A stretch of 64,000 nt of DNA from Heterobilharzia americana (GCA_944470555.2 OX104130.1:66283160-66347159); one strand, 5' to 3'. Counted from the first letter of the stretch, positions 35,864 through 47,440 are shown. Notes: generated from the sequence alone by a model not told the origin. A program made the numbers and translations.

Positions 35864-36458
35864 TGTGTAGTGTGTAGTGTAGTGTAGTGTAGTGTAGTGT
35901 AGTGTAGTGTAGTGTGGTGTAGTGTAGTGTAGTGTAGTGTAGTGTAGTGTAGTTTAGTGTAGTGTAGTGTAGTGTAGTGTAGTGTAGTGTAGTGTAGTGT
36001 AGTGTAGCGTAGTGTAGTGTAGTGTAGTGTAGTGTAGTGTAGTGTAGTGTAGTGTAGTGTAGTGTAGTGTAGTGTAGTGTAGTGTAGTGTAGTGTAGTGT
36101 AGTGTAGTGTAGTGTAGTGTAGTGTAGTGTAGTGTAGTGTAGTGTAGTGTAGTGTAGTGTAGTGTAGTGTAGTGTAGTGTAGTGTAGTGTAGTGTAGTGT
36201 AGTGTAGTGTAGTGTAGTGTAGTGTAGTGTAGTGTAGTGTAGTGTAGTGTAGTGTAGTGTAGTGTAGTGTAGTGTAGTGTAGTGTAGTGTAGTGTAGTGT
36301 AGTGTAGTGTAGTGTAGTGTAGTGTAGTGTAGTGTAGTGTAGTGTAGTGTAGTGTAGTGTAGTGTAGTGTAGTGTAGTGTAGTGTAGTGTAGTGTAGTGC
36401 AGTGCAGTGCAGTGCAGTGCAGTGCAGTGCAGTGCAGTGCAGTGTAGTGTAGTGTAGC
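35864..36458. repeat. Long (TAGTG)n pentanucleotide array inside copy C
   Basis: About 590 bp, or 118 units, of almost pure 'tagtg', with a block of 'cagtg' units at 36399-36442 and rare single variants. It is the longest tandem array in the window. Read on the element's coding strand (CACTA) the five-base unit gives no stop in any frame, so the frame stays open across it. Confidence 0.97.
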
Positions 36459-36523
36459 ATTGAATGATTGTGACTTTGATGACTTTCGAGTTCAATCCAT
36501 CTTGCTGTCATGATGCTGATCGT

Positions 36524-36560
<37 letters not shown>
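36524..36560. repeat. (CAG)n run inside copy C
   Basis: About 12 CAG units, at the same element position as in copies B and D. Confidence 0.9.
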
Positions 36561-36565
<5 letters not shown>

Positions 36566-37574
36566 TGCTTCCCACTGTATCAGAGATAACATTCGACAGA
36601 TACTGTTGGGAGTGGGACATCATGATATCCACTCGAAAAGTCAGTGTGCTGTCTCCCTGGTTGTCGTGTCGGTGACAATATCGGAGTAGATTATTCACTC
36701 CTCTCCAGTTGTTGACACTTTGTACAGTCGACTTCCATTCCATCTGCAGATTCCTCACAGATTCTCAGTCTACCACTTCCATCACATTCCTCCTCAGTCT
36801 GGACAGCCTTGTCAGCTGAGTTCATACATTGTGTGGACATTCCATGTCGACATGCCTACTTTCGCTTTCGTCGAGAGAAGGGAAGATATGTTGGCCAATT
36901 GTCTTCGTCAAGGCTTTCACATACCGGTGTCATTTCATCTCTGTGTGGTCAGGGAGGAATAAGTTTTTTAAACTGATTTCTTTGTGCTTTGAAGTTTGTT
37001 TAGTGGTTAGAGTGGATTTGTTTTAGTGGATAGGGTTGCTAGCTGTATGCCGAACTTTCCCTGTTTAATGGGCTTTGGACCGACTAGTAAATAGTGAACT
37101 CGTTATGTAGGTGCGGTTATGTCTCAGGCTATATTGATGATTTTTGTCTGTTTGTGCTTATAAAGAAGGTATAACATCTACTTTCGTTACATTATGTCTT
37201 ATGTTCTGCTACCCCGCTCTTTGAGCTGTACTTTAGGGTATCTTCTTGCATTGCTATCATGTATAACTTTGAAGAAACTGTGAATTGCTTCTGCATTCAA
37301 TAACAACAGGATGCGTAAACTGAAATTTCTATTCGACTAAGATCTGAAATGGTTGAATAGTTTAACAACATTTCGTTTTACTTTCAGACAAAGGTGACAA
37401 CATCTCATTGCCCTACTGGGTCTAATCGCTCCATTTCTTTTGGTAGATTGGTTTCTTTGCAATGACCCCGATACTGCCTGATTAATCATTAAACTGTTGT
37501 CTGCTTGGTGGCTCACAGTGAAATACAGGATGCTTGTATTAAATAAAAACTGATTCTCATTTCCCAAGAGGTTC

Positions 37575-37690
37575 CTATCGTGTTCCAGTGGCGTTTGAAG
37601 CGATGGGTACTAGGTTAGTCTCAGTGGGAACAATATCTAAATGGATTTCACTGCTAGCAACCAAGCAGACAATAACATAGCTACATCGCA
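37575..37690 (+). repeat. SINE (Sm-alpha type), internally deleted
   Basis: 'cagtggcgtttgaagcgatg' and 'ctcagtgggaacaatatc' are followed at once by 'ggatttcactgctagcaacc'. The hammerhead part between them is missing. Confidence 0.6.
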
Positions 37691-39177
37691 TCACTTTGTG
37701 AGATGGAATGAAATTACGACATTGCATCTATTGGCCAACTTCTAACCATCATATTAACCTTGACTGACTATTAACTGTCTATAATCATGTTACCTGGGTT
37801 AGGTCTTTATGTATAAGGGATCGCCTTATCACATCATTGCGCTGGAATTCGAATGTTGTCAGGTAATCTGTACATGGTCAGTGGATTAAGAGTACTATCT
37901 TTCCATAGTATTTCATTTGTGTGTACACCAGTCACTGTTTAATCACAATGAGCCAATCGTATCAAATCATGGGTTGGACATGGAATTTGGCCATATCCAC
38001 GGTCTAGTATGCAAATGAATGTATATGATTACGCCTATGCACATAAAATGTAGGTACACATTGTGTTGACATATAAGCAACTGACTCAGTTTCATCCAAC
38101 AGATTCGCTCACCATCACTAACTTCTAGTTCCACGAAGTTTTCTAACCAATGAATTTCTATGACAGATTTCCTTTCGATTGGTTTGATTGACCCCACTAA
38201 CTGTAACAAGTCATTTTCTCACGTCGTTTGCAAATATAACTTACTATATGATATAGTCTGATTTGGTTGTTCTAACCCCGGATATAGAGAACTAATGACG
38301 CCAGCACCGGAAGACTGTGGAGCAGGGAGAAGGGTACTGTTTTGGGGGTCTGCGTTTTCCTACCCCCCCCTTCCCATAGGGAAAGCAGCACCAGCGTGAC
38401 ACTGCTGGTCATCCAATGAAAACACTTTACTTCTGCTACACACCCACCCAGTCAGCAGTATGGCTTCACCTTCAGACCCCCACCACAATGAAGGGATTCA
38501 CACTACACCGGTAACTGCTTTTTGTCTTTCTGGTATAGTGGGACCTCGATAGAAAAAGCGCTCGAGTTAGTGTACCTCGTTGGGTCATTTCGATATGCAA
38601 GCCCGACCACCACGTAAATGTAGCAGTTATGAGTGTGGAATTTTTGAGACTTTGATGAGATCTGCATGCTTAATGATTACATATCGTTTGTAGACTTTAA
38701 TGTAAACGTATTTAGATGACGGAAATTAAGCCTAAACCATCAGCGAATTGTATGGGATTTTTGTCTTATCCTCTCCAGACTAACAAATGGCCATGAGAAT
38801 GGGACATGACACTGGAACCAACCATATAATGTTCGTAAAATCGACATTCAGCATGTGATGGGAACCAAAGAAATTGGTTACAATCGCAATGCAAAATCAG
38901 TACATGAAATAGTTATCACAATCCTAGGCTATGAAGCGAGTGAATGCATTTTAAGACAATAAATATGTTAACTTAGTTTCAGGACTGTGTATACATTGAC
39001 GTACTTAGTGTGAACAGTGCGTTGATGCAACGGGAAATATTTGACCTTGAAATAAGAAAGACCACAGTAAATTGCTTAGCTAGGGTGATGGCTTAGAATC
39101 TCAGTTGATTTGCATTGTTCAGTGGTTAAGCCTTAAATGTGGAACAGATTGAAACCACTTTCTCACATTTAAATATA
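37691..39177. other. Intron 2 sequence, including a GC-richer block
   Basis: 38280-38620 is richer in G and C than its surroundings. It holds a run of about nine C residues near 38363 and the short dyad 'accagcgtgacactgctggt'. I recognise no family. The rest shows nothing. Confidence 0.4.
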
Positions 39178-39318
39178 AGATGACTTTAAAGGCACCTTAG
39201 CAACTAATAACACAACCAATCACGTTTCTCTTTCTACGGAAAATTGTCTTCTCGGTCAAAATACCACAACCTGATTGGCTATTTTGGCAGTTGTTGAGAC
39301 GGCCATTGAAGTTGACCA
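39178..39318. repeat. Fold-back hairpin element
   Basis: Left arm 'gactttaaaggcaccttagc' with 'acaaccaatcacgtttctct'; right arm 'ctgattggctattttggcag' with 'ttgttgagacggcca'. Arms are clear reverse complements. Confidence 0.75.
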
Positions 39319-40481
39319 AATTTAAGCTTTCGTCTCACGCCCATGTACTAACTTATGTCCAGAAGTCAAAAATCTCCAGTATGCTGAAATAATATTTAAA
39401 TGTGAGTTTGACAAGATATCACATGATAAGGTTTAGTTTTAAATTGTCACATGTACGCACCTGGAATATCAGATTTCACGCATTGCCTATTAAACTCGCA
39501 AAAGGCCTTCATTTCTGCCCTTTTATGAGGAGTGTGAGTGAACACCTGAGTTTTGTCCAGTAACTTCATGATTGACACTGTCTCCCTTAAAAAGGTGATT
39601 GTTTAAACTGTTTAAAAGTGAACTGGTTGTAATCAGCTTAGCAGGTAAAATTTACAATGCCTATTTCCCCTTATTCTTGAGATAGGCTGTCTCAGGTTAG
39701 TCAACCGGTATGCTATCACGGTAAACGAAAGCTATGGAAAGGTGACAACAAACACAAAACCAAGGTAAGACCCAAGTAACTGAGGTTCCGACTCGTATCC
39801 AATACAGTTATCGACACCGGTAGAATAAAACTTAAGGCTTTTTACTATAAATACTTGCTTGGGTCCGATTTCCAGAGGCTGTCAGGATCCCAATTCATGA
39901 AATATCCTATATATATCTTATATTTCTCTGATTTCAATGTTTATTCCATATTATGCAAATTATGATGAAATCACAAATGAAATCAGTAAAATTTCAGTCC
40001 AAACTGTGACCTAGGCAATATGATACCCGGTTACTATCAGCTAACTTGCTGGGTTGCTTCATCCAATTGTATATAGGAAAATGAATGAATTGGTGAGAGT
40101 TACTCAGTTCCTCAAAATGTGACGTCTGCTTGAGTCTCTGAGAACGTAACAACTCTCTCGGGGAAAACAGGTACGTCTTATGAATACTACCAATAAACAT
40201 GTCACGTCGGTCACGAATACTATTTCCACCAAGTCGCAGACACACCTTAGTGATGACTGCCAACAAGCACAAAATATGGCCTCAGGCTCCTTGTTGATTG
40301 CCTCCAACCACATAACATTAAAATTAAGTTCAAATGAATCACAGTCAAAATAAGCTTCTAAGGTAGGTTTAAGGCTTTCTTATACTAACCATTTGTAATA
40401 ATATCATGCACAGTTTTAAAGACATTTTCAACTACATTTACCTTGCCTAAGTGACCAGGTTGTCTGTCTTTCATTTGATAG
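39319..40481. other. Intron 2 sequence upstream of exon 3, nothing recognised
   Basis: No repeat or gene supported. A pyrimidine-rich stretch 'tgtctgtctttcatttgatag' directly precedes exon 3. Confidence 0.4.
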
Positions 40482-40706
40482 ACTGATTATGAAGAATTGC
40501 AAGCAAAATGTCAACAATTTGCAACCGACATGTTAGCTCAAACACGTAGTTCAGCTGAACTGTCAGTTGTACTGAATCATGATACTGGTGGTGATGCAAC
40601 AGGCAGTCATGTTGGTGGTATAGATCGTCAATCATATTCCGATGACATCAGTGAGCGAATGCAATTATCACGACTGAAGTTAGCCATCCGATATGAACAA
40701 AAACAG
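40482..40706 (+). CDS. TRPC: TRPC cation channel, exon 3 (linker-helix domain)
   Basis: Residues 426-500; phase 0 at both ends, so the exon could be skipped without shifting the frame. It follows 'catttgatag' and ends CAG|GTGAAT. It reads TDYEELQAKCQQFATDMLAQ, then RSSAELSVVLN, then a Gly/Asp/Ser-rich insertion (HDTGGDATGSHVGGIDR) and RLKLAIRYEQKQ. The first and last parts match the TRPC linker helices that lead into the pre-S1 elbow. The middle loop is longer than I expect for the family and may be worm-specific. Confidence 0.9.
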
Positions 40707-40839
40707 GTGAATATAAAATTTGATAAATCTATTGTAGAAATAATTGTTTTTTTTATCAGCCAAGGTAATCCTGTTCTTCTGGAGCGTAATTAATACTTGT
40801 CTAATGTGTAAAACCAACTGATCTTGGCGACTAGCAGAA

Positions 40840-41045
40840 AAATCCAGGATGCGTGTGAGTGATGTTGTTCCCATTGAAATTTGAACCCAATACCCATCGC
40901 TTTTAACGTCAACGGTTATCAGTTGTTGTTATGATCCTCGCAATATCCTTTGCTATACAGGGTCGAATTACTCGACCTCTGTTGACAGATAGACTTCTAT
41001 GTGGATGCCTCGATACTACCGAATATTCATGATGTTATACTGATC
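40840..41045 (-). repeat. SINE (Sm-alpha type), minus copy with internal deletion
   Basis: 'gtgagtgatgttgttcccat', 'atttgaacccaatacccatc' and, near 41000, 'atgtggatgcctcgatacta' are reverse complements of SINE head and tail parts. The hammerhead segment is mostly missing. Confidence 0.6.
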
Positions 41046-41289
41046 AATTGTTGTATAGCTCAAATCATCAGTACACTGATAATAAGGACTCAGTTAGGCC
41101 CATTTCATTACCTGTTATCAAATTACTGGATCAAATAAACAGGACTTCGTTTCGGTATATCTCAATATTCTTGTCCACCAAATTTGGAGCTAACTTTAAG
41201 CTGACGAGCAGTAGAATGGATAAATCTGTATTGGTATTGGTTTCCACATTGTTTCTTCATCCTAACACCTTCCGCTTCCATTAATAAAG

Positions 41290-41450
41290 GTAGGACTGTG
41301 GCTCATTTGTCTAAGTACTTGATTTCCATTCATTGAATCACACGTTCGTACCTATCTCACCCATCGCGGTTTAAGCAACTTGTTACGATCATTATTCCTC
41401 AAGCGGTAAGTGTGACTCATTGTTTACAGCATGAATGTGCTAAATGAAAT
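41290..41450 (+). repeat. tRNA-like repeat, family 3
   Basis: 'ctgtggctcatttgtctaag', 'cacgttcgtacctatctcac' and 'gtgtgactcattgtttacag' line up with the copy at 20275-20440. Confidence 0.5.
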
Positions 41451-43309
41451 TCATTTTTCGATTTGTTCAAATTCTAAAGTGAATAAAAATGATTTCTGAG
41501 CATCAGTATGTAATATGTTTCAGTATATGCATCCGTAAATTATCCACAAAGGAATAAAATTAGTTTTTCATGTGGAAAAATAAAATAATCATTGATGAGC
41601 AATCTTGTTCTTGCTATGGTTAACTGATTTCTCTTTTTGCTATCTCAGCTCTACAGTCAAAGTCACAAATTGTTGCATTACTATCCCCTTAATAGTGCAT
41701 AACGTAGGTAAATTTATCTATGATGATGTATCTTCCAAAAGACTTTTAAGATACTGACAACTTGAGCTAAAGTCCTTAGGTAGTCACTATTTCTAGATAG
41801 TTGAACTTAAAATAAGAAAAAGGTGATAAAATGACTGAGGCTTCTACACCATAAATCCTGTGTAGGTGTTTGTAGGAGATCTTGATTGAGTTCTGAAATA
41901 CTTTCGGAAACATTTTAGTACATGTAATAGATTGAAGGTACTATTCTGCAGCCGTGTTTGAAAGATGCAAATATACACCTCAACAAAGAGACTGTACTTT
42001 TAGGCTAAACTAACTGACCTCGAACGTCCTCAGCAGTAGTGTGTCCATTTAAGGCTCTACAAAGTGAGGTTTGAATTCTTCAGCAGTTAGAATCATCTCT
42101 TATATTTATTAACTGACAATTTAACTTTCAGTTAAGCGTTAAAAAAACAACATTCACTGATTTATATGTTTATCTCTCGGCCGAGTACAAATCTACTTAC
42201 AAAATAGTTGCCTCTGTGCATTCAAAGTGTAGTAATAGCTTTAAATCACTTGGTTCATTCTTCTTGAGCAGGTTTCTCACAGGTGATTCGCTTCTATTTA
42301 TACGTTCCATCTGTCTGAATCGAGATGTATAGTGCCATATGTTGAAAAGAGTGCCATGCAGCTTTCATTTATGTTGCTCCAAATGATGAACATATTATTT
42401 CAACTCCATTTTGTTGCATTTCCCATAGGTGATTGGTTATTAGTGTACACACTGATAGATGGATTTCGATGGTATCCAGTATTACATATGTACTAATGAA
42501 GTAAAACATGATGGGAGCAAATTTTATCAACATTTATGATTAGTGTACAGTTGTAAAGTGAAAAGATGTTTTTTGGCAAAGGATAAAAACAGGCGAGAAA
42601 TGAGATTTGAGCCGATTATCTTGAGAACAATATTAGTTTACATTACTTAAAGCATATTGGAAGTCTAAAATCTGCTTTCCATCATACTAGGCTGAGCTAA
42701 TAACTGGATATCAGGCAATGTTCTATTCGAAAGCCCCAAATACTGACAAAAATTATGTCAGTTGGTTTGAAATAATAACCCCTAGAATAAGTCTTATCGT
42801 CATATCGTTTACTTTGTTGCTTGTTTGATGGCCATATGCAAGAAGCCGCGAGGTTGATGATATCTTCCTTGTTCGACATCCATAGAGGGATTCATGTAGA
42901 ATATGAGGCTAATACGTGTGTTGTTTAGAAACATCGGGGATAAAAAAGGAATAGTGCAATTCAAAGTTAAAGAGCTACACCGGTGTTAGTTTCTTTGGGA
43001 GGTTAAATGTTTTCCAGTTGCATCAATATTCAAGTGGTTTTCCGGTGTACTCGGACAGTTTCCCAAGAGTAAGTGGTGGTTTACTGATTTATCATACTTT
43101 AGTTTATTCAGCGTAGTATCTTATGGGTTGCCTTTGAGGCATTTCTCTGCTGATTTATATAATGATGGGGTTTCAAACGACTTCAGATGCAGTGTCCGTT
43201 ACGTTTTTAAGTAGCCTATCTAGAAGGTCTATACGTCATACATAATTCTCTCATTTTCGGACGAAATTTGGAGCATTAAGACAGAAAATTTTAACTCTTG
43301 CAAAACATT
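41451..43309. other. Intron 3 sequence, nothing recognised
   Basis: No supported gene or repeat. Confidence 0.4.
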
Positions 43310-43446
43310 TACATTTATGGTCACCCTATGAATTACCAAATAACCCATTAGATCTCTGTTTTGATGAGAATGCTAACATCCCAACCGAAATAGTGACACC
43401 TAATTGTCTATTTCCATAGTTGTTAGGGTGATCTTTAAAGTAACTC
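43310..43446. repeat. Fold-back hairpin element
   Basis: Right arm 'cctaattgtctatttccata' with 'gttgttagggtgatctttaa' is clear; left arm 'ggtcaccctatgaattac' with 'aaataacccattagatctct' is weaker. First of the cluster. Confidence 0.6.
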
Positions 43447-43459
43447 CGTATTTGGGGCT

Positions 43460-43585
43460 ACTTTAAAAGCCACTTTAGCAACTACCATTTAGGTTTCTTA
43501 ATTCTGATCGAATAATATGTCTAACAGAATTAAAGAAATACCATTGATTAGTGTGACCGCTGCTAAAGTGGCCTGTAGAGGCATC
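43460..43585. repeat. Fold-back hairpin element
   Basis: Left arm 'ctactttaaaagccacttta' with 'gcaactaccatttaggtttc'; right arm 'gctgctaaagtggcctgtag'. Confidence 0.65.
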
Positions 43586-43635
43586 CCGAACGTGTATACT
43601 TCAGATGCTCATAATGTGCATATGGGTAAAAATGG

Positions 43636-43771
43636 GAGTGACTGTAAAAGTCGTCCTAACAACTCATAAGATAATCAGTTGTGTTTATTTTATGAAAACC
43701 TATCTTCCCAGGAGAAATTCAACAACCTGATTGACTATTCTAGTCATTGTTAGGGCGACCATTTTGAGTGA
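43636..43771. repeat. Fold-back hairpin element
   Basis: Left arm 'gtgactgtaaaagtcgtcct' with 'aacaactcataagataatca'; right arm 'ctgattgactattctagtca' with 'ttgttagggcgacca' and closing 'gagtgac'. Confidence 0.7.
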
Positions 43772-44029
43772 CTAATGGAGTCACCCATTAATACTGCATT
43801 CAAAGCTTGATCTGCTACCCTCGACTTGCCAGTGTACAGTTAAGATACTGTAAAAGCTAACCACAATGATAGCACCAGATAAGTAAGTCTTTTATACAAT
43901 AACTTCTCACAGGAAGAGTAACAACTTATTCCTTTTCTGATTTAAAATTTATTTGAAAAGCTCTCGGTTTATTTCAATTAAAGTAGAAAAAACATATCAC
44001 TTCATAGTGTCACCCAGTTGCTGGGGTGG

Positions 44030-44165
44030 CATTACAAATGACTTTAAGTCACCTTAGTAACTACATAGCTAACCAACTGGATTTTTAAAAAGATAGTTTG
44101 CTCATAACATCGTGAAACCAAATTGGCCATTTCAGTAGATGTTAGGGTGGCCCCTTGATGAACTC
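44030..44165. repeat. Fold-back hairpin element
   Basis: Left arm 'gactttaagtcaccttagta' with 'actacatagctaaccaactg'; right arm 'aaattggccatttcagtaga' with 'tgttagggtggcccc'. A loose extra right-arm-like word 'cagttgctggggtggc' precedes it at 44015. Confidence 0.7.
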
Positions 44166-44295
44166 AAATACCACCCAAACAACTGCTATGGTAACCAGTC
44201 CGTCCATTATTTCGACTAAAATATTGTTTTTTCATGAAATATAGAAACTTACTTGGGTATTCCAGTAGTTGTTACTCATTGTTTCAGTGACTTGA
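44166..44295. repeat. Fold-back hairpin element
   Basis: Left arm 'ccacccaaacaactgctatg' with 'gtaaccagtccgtcc'; right arm 'ttgggtattccagtagttgt'. It abuts the previous copy. Confidence 0.6.
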
Positions 44296-44816
44296 ATAAA
44301 CATCTGATGCTCGAATTATACGCGCTAATCAAAAAGCCACTTACTTTCACTCATACGAATGGAGGAGTCTCTGTATGCCTTCTCTCATCTGCTCGTCATT
44401 TTAAGCTTTAGAAAAAATTATACATTTTAGTGCTAAATTCTAAGAAAGACCAGTCAACAGGAAGTTAAATTCCAGTCTTTATGCTTATCGATACTCATAG
44501 ACAAGATATATCTGCAACAGTGAGCGAACTTGTGTTACCTCGATGATTTGTAGCTGCATCATTCAGTGTTGAAGTCACACCGAAGTTGACCTGTATGACT
44601 GGATCAAGTGCATGAATTGGCTACCACTTGTTAATTTATGTAACCTTTCAGCTCTGACCAAACTCTATCTACCAGCGTTGAGTACTAAAAGCCAAACAGC
44701 TACCCTGATGGACCACTCACTATGGTGACTAGTTCATTCAAAATAGTATTTGTAATTCAATTTTTTCTCAGAATATTTTTCCAAATAAGCAGTCAAAACT
44801 TTTGGTTCTGATTCTT
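44296..44816. other. Intron 3 sequence between hairpins, nothing recognised
   Basis: No repeat or gene supported. Confidence 0.4.
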
Positions 44817-44958
44817 GAGTGACTCTATGACTACCCTGGCAATCGTTGAATGGACCAATCGGATTTCTGTATTTAGCATGGGAAAGTACTTTTCCATAAA
44901 ATAAAGGAATGTAATTGACTGTCTCATCGGTTGCTAGGGTGGCCTTTAAGTCACCCAT
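44817..44958. repeat. Fold-back hairpin element
   Basis: Left arm 'gagtgactctatgactaccc' with 'tggcaatcgttgaat'; right arm 'catcggttgctagggtggcc' with 'tttaagtcaccc'. Its centre 'gggaaagtacttttccat' is itself nearly palindromic and shared with 33388-33522. Confidence 0.75.
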
Positions 44959-45087
44959 GAATCTCAATAGACTTGAAAGGTGAGTTACATACGTACTAAC
45001 TTTAACCTATTAAATAATGCTGTCATGCAAATTAACTGTAAGTCAGATTGTTGACATCAAAGTTGAAATATACTCGAGCGACCTTAG

Positions 45088-45180
45088 GAGTGACTTTAAA
45101 AGACCACCCTAGCAACAAGTGAAATAACCAATTAGACTTCTGTATTTTATGAAAATCTCTCCTTTCAGATGAAATGGAGA
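45088..45180. repeat. Fold-back hairpin element, left half
   Basis: A well-kept left arm 'gactttaaaagaccacccta' with 'gcaacaagtgaaataaccaa' and the loop, but the right arm is absent; 'ccgctagcc' sequence follows instead. Confidence 0.6.
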
Positions 45181-46099
45181 AACCTAGTCGAACCCGAAAT
45201 ACGACAAAACGATCATTTTAGATATCACCGCTAGCCATTATTCAACCATAGTGTCTAGCAGTCTGTGCTTAGCTAGATTTCTTCATTTGGTTATTGTGAT
45301 TGACCTCGCTCAGCTAGTTTGATCTATGCATTTGACCCCACATAGAATCTGAGAGACAGGACGGTTTTGCTTAACTGGTGCAATAGGATCCCTTAGCCGA
45401 AAACATTTATCTATGAGTTTTTAGGTTTGAATGCGACTCCAATACCGGTCTTATCAGGAATTCTTCACAGAGCTTCTGATATGCCTTCTATGTGTTCTGT
45501 ATGAATATTTTACCTATATGTATAGTTGTTAAAATGTAATTTGATACAAAACCATGTTTCATACCGTTTATTCGTCTGCAGAGTATTGCCTACACTTCCA
45601 CTTCTTAGGCGGAAAGTTATTACAATTACTCCAGATGAATGATGCTCACAGATCACAGCGAGTTAATTGGGGTTTTTAATTACAGCATAAAAGAATTTAT
45701 CACTGCAGTTTACACTTCAGAATATATGCGTACAGAACACAGAAAGCTACAATTCCTGAGGAGAACGTTTAGCTTCACCTGATATTCAATGAGATGGCCT
45801 AAAGTCTAAGTATTAGTCAAAGTGTGAAGGCTTTTTATAAACTCTAGTATCCACAGTTCTATATTGCTTTCATTTGATGTTATGGTTCCACAGAGCTAGT
45901 TCTGCTCAGTCACTTTCTGATAGACAGACATAGAGAAAATCAACGTAGAACCTCGCAAAAATTTGTATCAGTTCATGTTACCACATGATAAATTCATAGT
46001 AGCATGCAAAAATCAAGTCGGCAGAAAATGACCGATATCAAAGTAGACAAAGTTGCATAGGCGGAGAACGAATTTGAAGATGGAGGTTAGTGCAAATAT
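45181..46099. other. Intron 3 sequence, nothing recognised
   Basis: No supported gene or repeat. Confidence 0.4.
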
Positions 46100-46580
46100 T
46101 CAAGCTTTAGAAGATGTCAAGGAGTGAATACATCTGCGCCATTGTGATCGATTTTCAGCCATGTCACCAAAATTTCTCAACCACTGATTCCCATCTTCTC
46201 GGTGACCCCAGCCAAACAGTTTACATCTCCTAAAGCGGTTGAAAACAACTGACAGTGACTTCATGAACCGGTGCCATGTCTTGGTCTTCCCACTCTGAAC
46301 CCTCTTCCAACCCAGTCCAACTCCCATCAGCATGTCACGTCGAGATAGTACATTTTCAAGCCATCTCAGTTGGTGACGGTTCACAACCTCATTGACTGAT
46401 TTACCGTCCCTGCCTAGTACCTTTCTCCTAACCTCGACATTACTCGCATGATGTGAACAGTGCTATAAAGACAGTCGTGGTCAAAATCCTGTAGTTTTTT
46501 TCAGATTCCCAACTCCCAATGACCTTGTCTCACAGCAGTGCAAGAGGACAGAACGGACTACAGCGAAGTATACTCGTCCC
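46100..46580 (-). pseudogene. Non-LTR retrotransposon RT, C-terminal remnant
   Basis: Minus-strand frame of 94 codons (46100-46384) reading NRHQLRWLENVLSRRDML, GVGLGWKRVQSGKTKTWH, MKSLSV, GWGHREDGNQWLRN and NRSQWRRCIHSL. Upstream, to about 46580, the frame is broken but still gives KGRVYFAVVRSVLL and EVRRKVLGRDGKSV. This is the conserved tail after the RT domain of an endonuclease/RT-type non-LTR element, with the sequential RHQLRW, KTWH and RSQW words. It differs from the RTE copies described above, so a second lineage is present. Several stops show it is dead. Confidence 0.7.
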
Positions 46581-47289
46581 TTGCTAGACAGTTGGATACC
46601 TCACCAGCTGAAACCAAAGGTGATGCAAGTTGGCCAATACCAGACCGGGCTTTCTGTATTAGAGTAGATGTGTGAATTCCATTGTATCACTCATTGAGTT
46701 TATGTGTTCAAGAAATGCATCGATAGGTTTAAATTTCAGCACTGTAAATATATAATCCACATATCTCCAGGATAATTTGGGACTAGGGTAACACATCCCT
46801 AAGTAAGTGTGTTCCTAACTGTCTTTAAACATATTTGCAGAAATCGAGGATATTTGTGATCCTATGGCTACTCTTTCTGTCTGTTTGTATATTTTATTCT
46901 GAAACTTGAAGGTAGTAGAAGTCAAGTATGGTTGTACCCTTATAATTAAACCCTTCCACTGGTACCCTAATTCTAACTGCAAGCTTTTGGCAAGCATTTA
47001 GTTCAAATGGATTGAAGTTTTGCTTATCGAATCAACATCTGACACATCCAATCAAAACAACGTGACATCGATTCCGGATGTGCGGGAAAACCTTGAGTTG
47101 AGCAATAAATTCTGCTTCTAACGTCATCAGTAAATAATGTTTTTGCAGTGTGATACATGTAATAAAAGGAAATATAATGGAACTATACTCTACCAATAGG
47201 ACCAAATTTTATTCTCATAGTATTAGACCCTTATACTATTCTACTTATAACACTGACTAGAATACAGTAGTCTGAATACTGGACGTTTT
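46581..47289. other. Intron 3 sequence, nothing recognised
   Basis: No supported gene or repeat. Confidence 0.4.
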
Positions 47290-47440
47290 ATTCAGGTAAT
47301 AGCTCTCCAGGTGATCTGAACCACTCAGCCAATGGAGTTGAATTGGTTCAGGTGTGACAATAAGGAGATCAGTCTGTAACAAGAAAAGTGACCATTTGGT
47401 GTTTAGATCACTCTGATCTGCCTATTAAGATCTGAAGATG
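47290..47440. repeat. 'R220' dispersed repeat, diverged copy
   Basis: 'caggtgatctgaaccactca' and 'gtttagatcactctgatctg' echo 690-1040 and 51716-51936. Confidence 0.45.

Larger units (their letters stand above)
34850..37110 (-). mobile_element. RTE-type retrotransposon, copy C, lacking its 3' half
   Basis: Minus-strand copy running from the 5' end ('gggctttggaccgactagta', about 37080) to a break at about 34850 within the linker, just past the (CAT)n run. The RT and 3' tail are absent. From 34950 to 37040 it is nearly identical to copy B, with scattered substitutions, for example 'caccaaatcg' versus 'catcaaatcg'. Loss of the 3' end is unlike normal 5' truncation and suggests a later deletion or a duplication breakpoint. 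Confidence 0.85.

Noticed and set aside
36399..36442. Telomere-like or CRISPR-like array
   Set aside because: Uniform five-base units without spacers, embedded in a retroelement in a eukaryotic intron; neither telomeric nor CRISPR.
35731..36592. Long minus-strand open frames of 212-254 codons rich in HYTTL repeats
   Set aside because: They are the translation of the CACTA array plus flanking RTE debris, not a protein gene.
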